A program made the translations under genes and the position numbers. The notes beneath the pieces are model-generated. The model had not been told where the DNA came from, made no database searches, and saw only the letters and a program-made list of their open reading frames with translations. Below, piece by piece: positions 28,163 through 36,756 of a DNA stretch of 64,000 bases. Each line of letters starts with the position of its first letter. Within the stretch, counting starts at the first letter, position 1. The DNA is from Fimenecus sp045631225 (GTDB lineage Bacteria > Bacillota > Clostridia > Oscillospirales > Acutalibacteraceae): positions 1-64,000 of the forward strand of contig JAZQUG010000010.1 in assembly GCA_045631225.1 (NCBI GenBank). The letters run 5' to 3'.

Positions 28163-28525
28163 ATGGAAAATAGAGAACTTGTATGTGTTGCTTGTCCTTT
28201 AGGATGCCCTATAACTGTTACATTTGATGCAGATGGTAATGTAGAAACTGTTACAGGTAATACTTGTAAGCGTGGCGATGCTTATGCTCGTACAGAGGTT
28301 ACAAATCCAACAAGAATGCTTACAACAACTGTTAAGGTCCTTGGTGGCAAATCTTATGTTGTTCCTGTAAAATCAGCAAACCCAATTCCAAAGGGTATGA
28401 TGATGGATTGTATGAAGGTTATTAATGAAGCATCTGTTAAAGCTCCTATAAGTATCGGTGATGTTGTTGTTGAAAACATTCTCGGTACCGGTGTGGACAT
28501 TGTTGCGACTAATTATGCAGAATAA
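28163..28525 (+). CDS. DUF1667 cysteine-rich protein
   Basis: A 120-aa protein with an N-terminal cysteine cluster (CVACPLGC) and a further Cys in GNTCKRGDAYA, a spacing suited to a metal or Fe-S site, followed by NPTRMLTTTVKV and a Val-rich C-terminus. DUF1667 proteins occur as the third gene beside GlpA-like and GlpB-like flavoproteins, as seen here (4-bp gap, GGAGG ahead of the ATG). It may be the electron-transfer or anchoring subunit; the function is unproven. Its 3' end overlaps the fucosidase gene by 11 bp. Confidence 0.85.
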   Translation: MENRELVCVACPLGCPITVTFDADGNVETVTGNTCKRGDAYARTEVTNPTRMLTTTVKVLGGKSYVVPVKSANPIPKGMMMDCMKVINEASVKAPISIGDVVVENILGTGVDIVATNYAE

Positions 28526-29939
28526 AAAAAGTTATGAGTTGGCGGCGGAAGTAATTCCGTCGCCACGTCAATTAGAGTGGCAAAAGCTTGAAATGTATTC
28601 TTTTATACATTTCGGTACAAATACTTTTACAGGTCGCGAATGGGGCGATGGCACTGCTCCTGCATCGGTTTTTAATCCAAAGAAGCTTGATGCTCGTCAG
28701 TGGGCAAAAGAGATTAAAAATGCAGGCCTTAAAGCCATTATCCTTACCTGTAAACACCACGATGGTTTTTGTTTGTGGCCAAGTGATTATACAGATTATT
28801 GTGTAAAAAACAGCCCATATAAAAACGGTAAAGGTGATGTTGTAAAAGAAGTCAGCGATGCTTGTCGTGAATTCGGACTTAAATTCGGTGTTTATCTTTC
28901 TCCCTGGGATAGGCACGAAGCCACTTATGGTACAGGTGAAGAATATAATAACTATTTCATAAATCAACTTACAGAGCTTGCTACAAAGTATGGTGACATA
29001 TTCTGCTTCTGGTTTGACGGTGCTTGCGGTGAAGGTAAAAACGGAAAAAAACAGATATACGACTGGAATCGTTATTTTTCTGTTATCCGTGAATTGCAAC
29101 CAAATGCAGTTATAAACATTTGTGGACCGGATGTCCGTTGGTGTGGTAATGAAGCAGGAAAATCAAGAGAATCCGAATGGAGTGTTGTACCGTATTACGT
29201 AAGCAATCAGGACTATGTAGCTGAGCACTCACAACAGGAGGATAATCCTGAATTTTCAAAAAGGGTAGAGGCAACTACACAGGATTTAGGTAGTCGAAAA
29301 GCCATTGACGGTTGTTCTCATTTTATCTGGTATCCTGCAGAGGTTGATGTTTCAATAAGACCGGGTTGGTTTTATCATAGAAGAGAAGATTTCAAGGTGA
29401 AATCTCTTAAAAAACTAATGCAGATTTATTGGGGTAGTGTAGGTGGCAACTCATCATTACTGCTTAATATTCCTCCTGATAAAAATGGACTTTTATCAAA
29501 GTATGATGTCCGTGCATTGCGAAAATTCGGTGACGAATTACGAAAGGAATTCCCTGAAAATCTTGCAGTTAATTGCAAAGCTTCTGTATCGTCTCAACTT
29601 GATAAGGAACATAATGCCGATAATATTCTTAAAGAAGAAGGCTATTGGCAATGTGGAGCAGGGGATGAAGCTCCTGAAATCATAATTGATTTTAATCAAC
29701 CAATAGTTGCCGATAAAATTGTATTAAAGGAAAATATTGCAACAGGACAACAGATTGAGAATTTTGATATTTATGCTGATAGTGGAAAAGGTTTTGAGAA
29801 AATCTGTTCATCAACAGTAATCGGTGCAAAACGAATCTGTCGTTTCAAAAAACAAAAAATCAACCGAATCAAAATTGTAATCACATCATATCGTGTGAAA
29901 GCAACCCTCAATTCAGTTGAAATCTATTGTAAAAAATAA
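28515..29939 (+). CDS. Alpha-L-fucosidase, family GH29, cytoplasmic
   Basis: A 474-aa GH29 enzyme without a signal peptide. The catalytic (beta/alpha)8 domain starts with YSFIHFGTNTFTGREWGDG and has the substrate-binding KHHDGFCLWPS, the nucleophile Asp in FCFWFDGACG, and SLLLNIPPDKNGLL at its end. The last 130 residues (from about 345) form a beta-sandwich resembling an F5/8-type carbohydrate-binding module. ATG 28515 is the first sensible start and lies inside the DUF1667 gene with only a weak ribosome binding site, which suggests translational coupling. It should act on imported fucosylated oligosaccharides. A terminator follows. Confidence 0.9.
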   Translation: MQNKKSYELAAEVIPSPRQLEWQKLEMYSFIHFGTNTFTGREWGDGTAPASVFNPKKLDARQWAKEIKNAGLKAIILTCKHHDGFCLWPSDYTDYCVKNSPYKNGKGDVVKEVSDACREFGLKFGVYLSPWDRHEATYGTGEEYNNYFINQLTELATKYGDIFCFWFDGACGEGKNGKKQIYDWNRYFSVIRELQPNAVINICGPDVRWCGNEAGKSRESEWSVVPYYVSNQDYVAEHSQQEDNPEFSKRVEATTQDLGSRKAIDGCSHFIWYPAEVDVSIRPGWFYHRREDFKVKSLKKLMQIYWGSVGGNSSLLLNIPPDKNGLLSKYDVRALRKFGDELRKEFPENLAVNCKASVSSQLDKEHNADNILKEEGYWQCGAGDEAPEIIIDFNQPIVADKIVLKENIATGQQIENFDIYADSGKGFEKICSSTVIGAKRICRFKKQKINRIKIVITSYRVKATLNSVEIYCKK

Positions 29940-29970
29940 TTTAATATGTAAATTATACAACAAATAATAA

Positions 29971-29998
29971 AACCCCAACTCGATTTGAGCTGGGGTTA
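29971..29998. terminator. Bidirectional terminator between GH29 and the GPH transporter
   Basis: An 11-bp stem with one mismatch (AACCCCAACTC with GAGCTGGGGTT) has T-rich sequence on both sides, serving the convergent genes. Confidence 0.75.
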
Positions 29999-30028
29999 AT
30001 TTTATATATTGTGATTGAAAATTATCAT

Positions 30029-31645
30029 TTATTCGTCAGCGTTTTCTTGTGGAAATTTTGTACCCATGTGAGTGTTTATGTTCATTTCAACAATTTTCTT
30101 TTCATCGTCACTGATATCAAGATTTTCAACTCTTTCACGGCGTCTTTCATCAAGTTCTTTAAGCATCTGTTCTTTTACTTTACCATCAACATTGAAGAAC
30201 AAAAGTGTCACACCGTAAAGGAAACGAGCAATAGCAGGTAACAAACAGAACACAGCCCAGAAACCAAGAAGTGTTTTGTAGTTTGATTCAGGAACAATGT
30301 TACCGAATTCATCTTTACGAGCAACATAACCAACTGCTGAAATAACAACACCTGAAAGAAGGTTTGTGATTGAGTTAGCAGCCTTGCCGAAATAGTTCTG
30401 AACAGTCTGAACAAGAGCTTCGTTTCTCACGCCTGTTTTCCACTCACTGTAGTCATAAACGTCACCCTGAAGAACAGCACCTGCAACGTTTAAAAGCTGG
30501 TTTGGAAGACCGCAGATTGTAAGGCAAAGTGTAAGCACTGCAAGATTAACTACAGCATTATGACCTTCCCAGTCAACAAGGAAGCCTTTACCATTATTTC
30601 CGAAGATACCGATAAGGAATGTACCTGCATAAGCAAAGCCTGCAAATATACCTGATACAACAGCAACCTTTTTAGCACCGAATTTACGGATAAGCTTAGG
30701 AGCAAGAGGTACCATAATATAGTTTGGAATACCTGTGAAAAGACCTGCGATAGAACCGTGAGCAACGTTCTTTGAGTTGTGCATCCAGTAGAAGCTTTCA
30801 CTTGCAACACCAACTGATTTGAAACCTGCAAAGAAACCTGAAAGAACAAGAATAAACATCGGTCTGTTCTTGAAAACGTTTTTGAATGATTCAATAACGC
30901 CAACTTCTTTCATCTGTTCACGAGATGCCAATGGAACTCTTTCACGCATTGCAGAGAATCCGAAGAAAGCTGTAAATGCAGCAATTACCGTAATTATAAC
31001 TGCAAAGCCTGTGTATATGTCCTGCATACCGATTGGATTTGCCCAACCTGATGTTGCTTTTGGAAGAATACCAACAGCAAATGATGCAATAGATGGAAGG
31101 AATACACCGAAAAGGTCAGCAAACTTTGATGTAGCAATAAGATTGTCACGTTCATTGTTGTTTGGCGTAATGTTATAAAGCATAATTGTCCAAGCACCAA
31201 AGTATGACATGCCAAGGTTATATACAAAGATTGCAATAATTGTCCATACAACTTTTTGCCATTCGTGAACAAGGAACGCCGGTGTTGTAAAGAGCATTAC
31301 CATAGCAATTGCCCAGAAAGGTGTAGGAATAACAAGCCAAGGACGAAGACGACCCCAACGAGTTCTTGTACGGTCGATGATAAGACCTGAAATTGAGTCG
31401 TCAACAGCATCGTAAATAGACTCAATAAACATAATTACACCGTATGTACTACCTGACATTCCAAGGAAGCTGATAGCAAAGAACTGACGGAATGCGTTAA
31501 CATACTGGCTTAAGTTTTTCTGTCCGAATGATGTAAGAAGATAAGCAGCAATTTCTTTAGGACGAAGGTATCTTCTGTTAGCAGAAGATATATCCTGCTG
31601 ATTTACTTCTTCAACAACGGTTGTGGTTGTGTTGTTGTTTTCCAC
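30029..31645 (-). CDS. GPH-family sugar:cation symporter (MFS, MelB-like)
   Basis: A 538-aa integral membrane protein with 12 predicted membrane segments. Near residue 80 the sequence DAVDDSISGLIIDRTRTRWG followed by RLRPWL is the glycoside-pentoside-hexuronide family signature, including the cation-site Asp residues. The N-terminal 25 residues and the C-terminal 60 residues are hydrophilic and cytoplasmic; the latter is charged and longer than in MelB. A GTG start is read at 31645. It is convergent with the GH29 gene, so it plausibly imports the glycosides used by the cytoplasmic enzymes, but the sugar is unknown. Confidence 0.88.
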   Translation of the reverse strand: MENNNTTTTVVEEVNQQDISSANRRYLRPKEIAAYLLTSFGQKNLSQYVNAFRQFFAISFLGMSGSTYGVIMFIESIYDAVDDSISGLIIDRTRTRWGRLRPWLVIPTPFWAIAMVMLFTTPAFLVHEWQKVVWTIIAIFVYNLGMSYFGAWTIMLYNITPNNNERDNLIATSKFADLFGVFLPSIASFAVGILPKATSGWANPIGMQDIYTGFAVIITVIAAFTAFFGFSAMRERVPLASREQMKEVGVIESFKNVFKNRPMFILVLSGFFAGFKSVGVASESFYWMHNSKNVAHGSIAGLFTGIPNYIMVPLAPKLIRKFGAKKVAVVSGIFAGFAYAGTFLIGIFGNNGKGFLVDWEGHNAVVNLAVLTLCLTICGLPNQLLNVAGAVLQGDVYDYSEWKTGVRNEALVQTVQNYFGKAANSITNLLSGVVISAVGYVARKDEFGNIVPESNYKTLLGFWAVFCLLPAIARFLYGVTLLFFNVDGKVKEQMLKELDERRRERVENLDISDDEKKIVEMNINTHMGTKFPQENADE

Positions 31646-31698
31646 TTTTCAATCACGCCTTTTTAAATTAGTACATATATATCCAATATATAAACATA

Positions 31699-31727
31699 AA
31701 TATAACATAAAATGATTTAATAATCAA
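31699..31727 (-). promoter_or_regulatory. Promoter of the GPH transporter
   Basis: On the minus strand TTGATT (31727-31722), 17 bp, TATATT (31704-31699). Confidence 0.6.
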
Positions 31728-31751
31728 CTGAAAAAGATAAAATAAATGTAA

Positions 31752-32198
31752 TTATTTGAACCTTAATGAATAAGCAACAGCTAATTTGTCACAACGTTCG
31801 TTTTCAGGGTGTCCCGCATGTCCTTTAACCCACTCAAACTCATATTCGTGAAGAGATAAAAGATTAAGCAATCTATCCCATAAATCAGGATTAAGTGCAG
31901 GTTTTTTATCAGCTTTTCTCCAGTTGTTTGCTTTCCAACCTTCTGCCCAACCCTTTGTAATTCCGTTTACAACATAGGAAGAATCTGAATATATTTTTAC
32001 TTTACATTTTCTGTTAAGTGCCTCAAGACCATTGATAACAGCTAAAAGCTCCATTCTGTTGTTGGTTGTTTCTGCTTCGCCACCTGAAAGCTCTTTTTCA
32101 ACACCGTTACAGCGTAAAATAGTGCCCCAACCACCAGGTCCCGGATTACCTGAACAAGCACCATCTGTGAACATTTCTACATAAGTTAATTTTTCCAT
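31752..32198 (-). CDS. rnhA: Ribonuclease HI
   Basis: Degrades the RNA strand of RNA-DNA hybrids. The 148-aa protein has the four acidic active-site residues: Asp in MFTDGACSGNPGPGGWG, Glu in TNNRMELLAV, Asp in YSDSSYVVNGI, and the late Asp in CDKLA, plus the VKGHAGHPENER loop. The basic handle region WAEGWKANNWRKAD is present. ATG 32198 follows GAGG by 6 nt; the in-frame TTG at 32210 overlaps that site. It is divergent from RNase J across a 244-bp gap. Confidence 0.95.
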   Translation of the reverse strand: MEKLTYVEMFTDGACSGNPGPGGWGTILRCNGVEKELSGGEAETTNNRMELLAVINGLEALNRKCKVKIYSDSSYVVNGITKGWAEGWKANNWRKADKKPALNPDLWDRLLNLLSLHEYEFEWVKGHAGHPENERCDKLAVAYSLRFK

Positions 32199-32442
32199 AA
32201 AAAACCTCAATGAATAAATACGAAAATTTTATAACAAACTAATTTTAACACGAATTATCAACTTTAACAATATGTATTTTCTAATTGACATTAAGGAGAA
32301 AAAATAGTATCATATAATGACAACTATATTGAGATAGTATGGGCTTTTGTAACCATTTTACAATATTTGAAATTTCTCTGACTCAGTCCTTAGGTCAGAT
32401 ACATATAATTTATAATAATCAATCATTAATAAAGGAGGAAAT
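32199..32442 (+). other. Divergent intergenic region between rnhA and rnj
   Basis: No ORF. A TCTGAC/GTCAGA inverted repeat (32377-32382 with 32394-32399) lies just before TATAAT (32404-32409), which is the likely -10 of rnj although no good -35 accompanies it. A TTGACA at 32285 has no well-spaced -10. Confidence 0.4.
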
Positions 32443-34290
32443 ATGGCTAAACAAAAGAATGAAAAAGTAGTTCAGACAAACGAAACAAAGAAAAAGAACG
32501 TAAATAAAAATAAGTCAAATAAGCCTAATAAAAACAAAAAAGGCGTTTTTAATAAAAAACAGTCAAAGAGTAATGTTCAAAAGACAAGAAAAGAATCAAA
32601 ACCACAAAAGAATAAATCACTTAAAAAGCCTGACGTTAATGTAAGAATTGCATTTTTAGGCGGACTTAATGAAGTCGGTAAAAATATGACTTTATATGAG
32701 TGTCAGAATGATATGATTTTAGTGGATTGCGGTCTTGCATTCCCTGAACCTGATATGCTTGGTGTTGACCTTGTAATCCCTGATTTCACTTATGTTGAGC
32801 AGAATATTGATAAGATAAAGGGTATTTTTATTACTCACGGTCATGAGGACCATATCGGTGGTCTTGCATATCTTCTTCAGAGAGTCAACATTCCTGTTTA
32901 CGGTACAAAGCTTACAATCGGACTTATTGAAGGTAAGCTCAAGGAGCATAAAATCCTTGATAAAGCAGAGCTTCATGTTATTGAACCAAAGGATAAGGTT
33001 GCATTGGGTTGCTTTGAGGTTGAAGCAATTCATGTGAATCACTCGATTCCTGATGCATTGGCACTTGCAATTAATTCACCTGCAGGTCTTATTTTACAGA
33101 CAGGTGACTTTAAAATAGACACAACACCGATTGATGGTGAAGTAATCGACCTTGCAAGAATAGCAAAACTCGGTGAGAAAGGTGTTCTTTGTCTTTTATC
33201 AGACTCAACAAATGCTCAAAGGCCGGGTTATACATCAAGTGAACGTACTGTTGGTGAGTCTTTCGCAAGACTTTTCCAGAAAGCAGACGGTAAACGACTT
33301 ATAGTTGCAACATTTGCATCAAATATTCACAGAGTTCAGCAGATTATTGATGTTGCAAAATCAGTTGGCAGAAAAGTGGCTCTTTCAGGCAGAAGCCTTG
33401 AAAATGTTGTTGAAACTGCTTCGAGACTCGGGTATTTAAATATTCCTGAAGGAATCCTTATAAATATTGACTCTGTTTCAAGATATCCTCACGATAAGCT
33501 TGTTATTATTACAACAGGTAGTCAGGGTGAACCAATGTCAGCACTTTACAGAATGGCATTCTCTGAGCATCGTCGTGTTGAGATCGGAACAGGTGACTAT
33601 GTAATTATTTCTGCAACTCCGATTCCCGGTAATGAGAAAACGGTTGGCAAGGTAGTTGATGAGCTTTTAAAGCGTGGTGCCGAAGTAGTATATGAAAAAA
33701 TGTATGAGGTTCACGTTTCAGGACACGCTTGTCAGGAAGAGCTTCGTCTTATAATGAGCCTTGCAAAACCTAAATTCTTTATTCCTGTTCATGGTGAACA
33801 GAAACACTTAAGAAGTCATGCCGCTGTTGCTGAAAGTATGGGAATTGCTCCGGGAAACATTTTTATTGCAGATAATGGCAGACAGGTAGAACTTTCAAAA
33901 CGAAAAATGTCAGTTGTAGAAGATGTTCCGGCAGGTAAAGTTTTCGTTGATGGCTATGGTGTTGGTGATGTTGGCAGTGCAGTTATCCGTGAAAGAAAAC
34001 GTCTTGCTGAAGATGGTCTTATAATTATAAGTGCTGTTATAGAAAAAGATACAGGTATGCTGGTTTCCGGTCCTGATATTGTATCCCGTGGTTTCGTCTA
34101 TGTGCGTGATTCAGAACAGCTTATAGCAGAAGCAAAGCTTGTTGCACAGATTGTTATTGATGAGTGCATTTATGAAGGCAGAATTGAATGGAGTACAATA
34201 AGAAACAGAATGAGGGATGATATTTCCCGACTTCTTTATGACAGAACAAAGCGCAGTCCGATGGTTATTCCAATAATCAGTTCAGTGTAA
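32443..34290 (+). CDS. rnj: Ribonuclease J with a basic N-terminal extension
   Basis: A 615-aa RNA endo/5'-3' exonuclease. The metallo-beta-lactamase core starts near residue 66 (NVRIAFLGGLNEVGKNM); metal-binding HGHEDHIGG, the QTGDFKID Asp and the beta-CASP motifs (SDSTNAQRPGYT, HVSGHACQEEL, PVHGE) follow, then the C-terminal domain. Residues 1-65 are almost wholly Lys/Asn/Gln, predicted disordered and strongly basic, and are extra relative to the 555-aa Bacillus enzymes. GGAGG precedes the ATG. gdpP follows 12 bp downstream. Confidence 0.94.
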   Translation: MAKQKNEKVVQTNETKKKNVNKNKSNKPNKNKKGVFNKKQSKSNVQKTRKESKPQKNKSLKKPDVNVRIAFLGGLNEVGKNMTLYECQNDMILVDCGLAFPEPDMLGVDLVIPDFTYVEQNIDKIKGIFITHGHEDHIGGLAYLLQRVNIPVYGTKLTIGLIEGKLKEHKILDKAELHVIEPKDKVALGCFEVEAIHVNHSIPDALALAINSPAGLILQTGDFKIDTTPIDGEVIDLARIAKLGEKGVLCLLSDSTNAQRPGYTSSERTVGESFARLFQKADGKRLIVATFASNIHRVQQIIDVAKSVGRKVALSGRSLENVVETASRLGYLNIPEGILINIDSVSRYPHDKLVIITTGSQGEPMSALYRMAFSEHRRVEIGTGDYVIISATPIPGNEKTVGKVVDELLKRGAEVVYEKMYEVHVSGHACQEELRLIMSLAKPKFFIPVHGEQKHLRSHAAVAESMGIAPGNIFIADNGRQVELSKRKMSVVEDVPAGKVFVDGYGVGDVGSAVIRERKRLAEDGLIIISAVIEKDTGMLVSGPDIVSRGFVYVRDSEQLIAEAKLVAQIVIDECIYEGRIEWSTIRNRMRDDISRLLYDRTKRSPMVIPIISSV

Positions 34291-34302
34291 AAGGTGAATA
34301 TT

Positions 34303-36294
34303 ATGGAAAAAACAAGCAATAACAAAAAGAACAATAACATCAAAAGAATTTTGAAGGTTTATCCGATAACAATTCCTGCAATTGTTGTCAGTCTTGTTCT
34401 GTCTGTTGCTATGTTTTTCTATAATTCATATTTCGCAGTTGCAGGAATAGTATTAATTACTGTATTCATTATAATTGCCGTAATAAAGAGCAATTCTAAC
34501 TTTAAAAAACTTGAAAATACAGTTTTGGCACTTGATAAGAAATTGACGGCAGACAATCAGAATGGTGAACTTAAAAATTTCCCTATACCTGTAATTCTTT
34601 TTGATAGTGCAGATAGTATTGTCTGGTATAACACCAGATTCCGTGATGAATTTGTTCAGGACTATTCTTTTGATAATGTTGATGTTAAACAATTTACATC
34701 AGGGCAGGGTGCAGATGTTGTTCGTGAAAACAGATTTATAGAGTGTGAATGTAATGATAAGAAATATACTGCATTTTCGGGCAAGACACAGTATAAAAAC
34801 GAAACTGTTTATTCACTTTATTTTATAGAAGATACAGAACTTAAGAATTACAAGTTATCATATCTTTCTTCTCGTCCTGTACTTATGCTTATCAACCTTG
34901 ATAGTGTTGAAGATGTTTTTGTGGATTTTAAAGAAAGTCAACAATCAGAAGTTCTTGGTGACGTAGAAGCAATCGTTGAAGGCTGGTTCTCAAAATATGA
35001 TTGTATTTTCCGAAAAATGTCAAACAGTAAGTTTTTAGTGTTTGCAGAATCGGATATGCTTCAAAAGATGAAAGATGATAAATTCTCCGTTTTGACACAA
35101 GTTCGTTCCTATACATATAAGGACAGAATGTTAGGTATAACATTGTCTGTAGGTATAGGTCTTGGTGAAAATCTTTCACAGTGCGAGACGATAGCCCGTA
35201 AATCCCTTGATATGGCAATGGGACGTGGTGGTGACCAGGTTGTTGTAAAGACAACTAACAGTGACTTTGAATTCTTTGGTGGTGTATCAAAGGGAATTGA
35301 AAAAAGAAATAAAGTCCGTTCAAGAATGATTGCATCAGCTATTAAAGAAACAATCAAATCAAGTGATAATGTTCTGATAATGGGACATCGTTTTGCTGAT
35401 TTGGATTCACTTGGTTCATCAGTTGGTATGGCAATGATTTGTGAATCTCTCAATAAAGATGCAAAAATTGTTATGTCATCCAAAACAACTCTTGCTATGC
35501 CGTTGGCAAAGCATATGATTGCAAACAATATGGATGATTTACTTATTGAGCCTGAAAACGTTGATGAGTATCTTTCAGCAAAAACTCTTCTTGTGATTGT
35601 TGATACACATAGAAAAAGCTTCCTTGAATATCCTGAGCTTTTTGACCTTGCCCATAAAGTTGTTGTTATTGACCATCACAGAAAGACTGTTGACCATATT
35701 AATAAAGCAGTTATTTTCTATCACGAACCAAATGCTTCTTCAGCGTCAGAAATGGTGACAGAGCTTATTCAGTATATTAATATTGATGTGAGCGTACCTA
35801 AGGTTTGTGCAGAAGCACTTATGTCAGGTATCACGCTTGATACAAAGAACTTTGTTATGAAAACAGGTGTCCGTACATTTGAGGCAGCAGCTTATCTTCG
35901 TTCGCTTGGTGCTGATACGGTTTCAGTTAAACAATTGTTCTCAAACAGTATGAAAACCCAACAGGCAAAGAGTGAAGTGGTTAAAAATGCCGCAATGTAT
36001 AATGACTCAGCAATTGGTGTAGTAGATTTTGAATCTGATGATGTGCGGATTGTCGCAAGTCAGGCTGCTGATGAGCTTTTGAATATTGACGGTGTTCACG
36101 GCTCTTTTGTCTTATTTAAGACGGGTAATACAATTAATATTTCAGCCCGTTCATATGGTGAAATAAATGTTCAGCTTGTAATGGAAGAGCTTGGTGGCGG
36201 TGGTCATCTGACTATGGCTGCAGCACAGCTTGAAAATGAAACATTTGATAGTGTTCTTGGTCTTTTAAAACAAGCTATTGATAAAGTCAGATAA
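34303..36294 (+). CDS. gdpP: Cyclic-di-AMP phosphodiesterase GdpP (DHH family)
   Basis: A 663-aa membrane protein that hydrolyses c-di-AMP. Two membrane helices (about residues 20-62) precede a PAS-like region, a degenerate GGDEF domain (about 165-305), and the DHH-DHHA1 phosphoesterase with GHRFADLDSLGSS, VDTHRKS, VVIDHHRK and the terminal GGGGH. ATG 34303 follows AAGGTGA; the GTG at 34294 overlaps it. The order gdpP-rplI-dnaB is conserved in firmicutes. Confidence 0.95.
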   Translation: MEKTSNNKKNNNIKRILKVYPITIPAIVVSLVLSVAMFFYNSYFAVAGIVLITVFIIIAVIKSNSNFKKLENTVLALDKKLTADNQNGELKNFPIPVILFDSADSIVWYNTRFRDEFVQDYSFDNVDVKQFTSGQGADVVRENRFIECECNDKKYTAFSGKTQYKNETVYSLYFIEDTELKNYKLSYLSSRPVLMLINLDSVEDVFVDFKESQQSEVLGDVEAIVEGWFSKYDCIFRKMSNSKFLVFAESDMLQKMKDDKFSVLTQVRSYTYKDRMLGITLSVGIGLGENLSQCETIARKSLDMAMGRGGDQVVVKTTNSDFEFFGGVSKGIEKRNKVRSRMIASAIKETIKSSDNVLIMGHRFADLDSLGSSVGMAMICESLNKDAKIVMSSKTTLAMPLAKHMIANNMDDLLIEPENVDEYLSAKTLLVIVDTHRKSFLEYPELFDLAHKVVVIDHHRKTVDHINKAVIFYHEPNASSASEMVTELIQYINIDVSVPKVCAEALMSGITLDTKNFVMKTGVRTFEAAAYLRSLGADTVSVKQLFSNSMKTQQAKSEVVKNAAMYNDSAIGVVDFESDDVRIVASQAADELLNIDGVHGSFVLFKTGNTINISARSYGEINVQLVMEELGGGGHLTMAAAQLENETFDSVLGLLKQAIDKVR

Positions 36295-36313
36295 ACGAAA
36301 AGAGGTTATAAAT

Positions 36314-36754
36314 ATGGATGTAATTTTAAAGGCAGACGTAAAAGGTCTTGGTAAAAAAGGTGAAAAAGTAAAGGCTTCTGACGGATATGCAAGAAACTTC
36401 CTTTTTCCAAAAGGTTTGGCAGTTGAAGCAAATGCTCAGAGCTTAACAGAGCTTCGTAATCGTGAACAGTCAAATCAGCACAAAATCGACGTTGAAGTTG
36501 CTGCTGCAAACGACTCAAAAGCAAAGCTTCAAGGGAAAATAATCAAGATTACTGCAAAAGCAGGTAGTAACGGAAAGCTCTTCGGTTCAGTAACATCAAA
36601 GGAAGTTGCTGCTGAAATCGCAAAACAGTATGCGGTTAAAGTTGATAAAAGAAAGATTTCAATGGATGATATCAAGACATTTGGTTCATTTAAGATTGAA
36701 GTTAAGCTTTATACAAATATAGTTGCTGAAATGACAGTAATGGTTGGGGAATAA
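36314..36754 (+). CDS. rplI: 50S ribosomal protein L9
   Basis: A 146-aa protein of the large ribosomal subunit. The N-terminal rRNA-binding domain reads MDVILKADVKGLGKKGE and DGYARNFLFPKGLA, joined by a long helix to the C-terminal domain (GKLFGSVTSKEVA, KVDKRKI). ATG 36314 follows AGAGG. It starts 19 bp after gdpP and dnaB begins 2 bp after its stop. Confidence 0.97.
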   Translation: MDVILKADVKGLGKKGEKVKASDGYARNFLFPKGLAVEANAQSLTELRNREQSNQHKIDVEVAAANDSKAKLQGKIIKITAKAGSNGKLFGSVTSKEVAAEIAKQYAVKVDKRKISMDDIKTFGSFKIEVKLYTNIVAEMTVMVGE

Positions 36755-36756
36755 AA

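Noticed and set aside
28572..29099. Minus-strand 175-codon open frame inside the GH29 gene
   Set aside because: A shadow of the fucosidase reading frame; no start signal and no recognisable motif.
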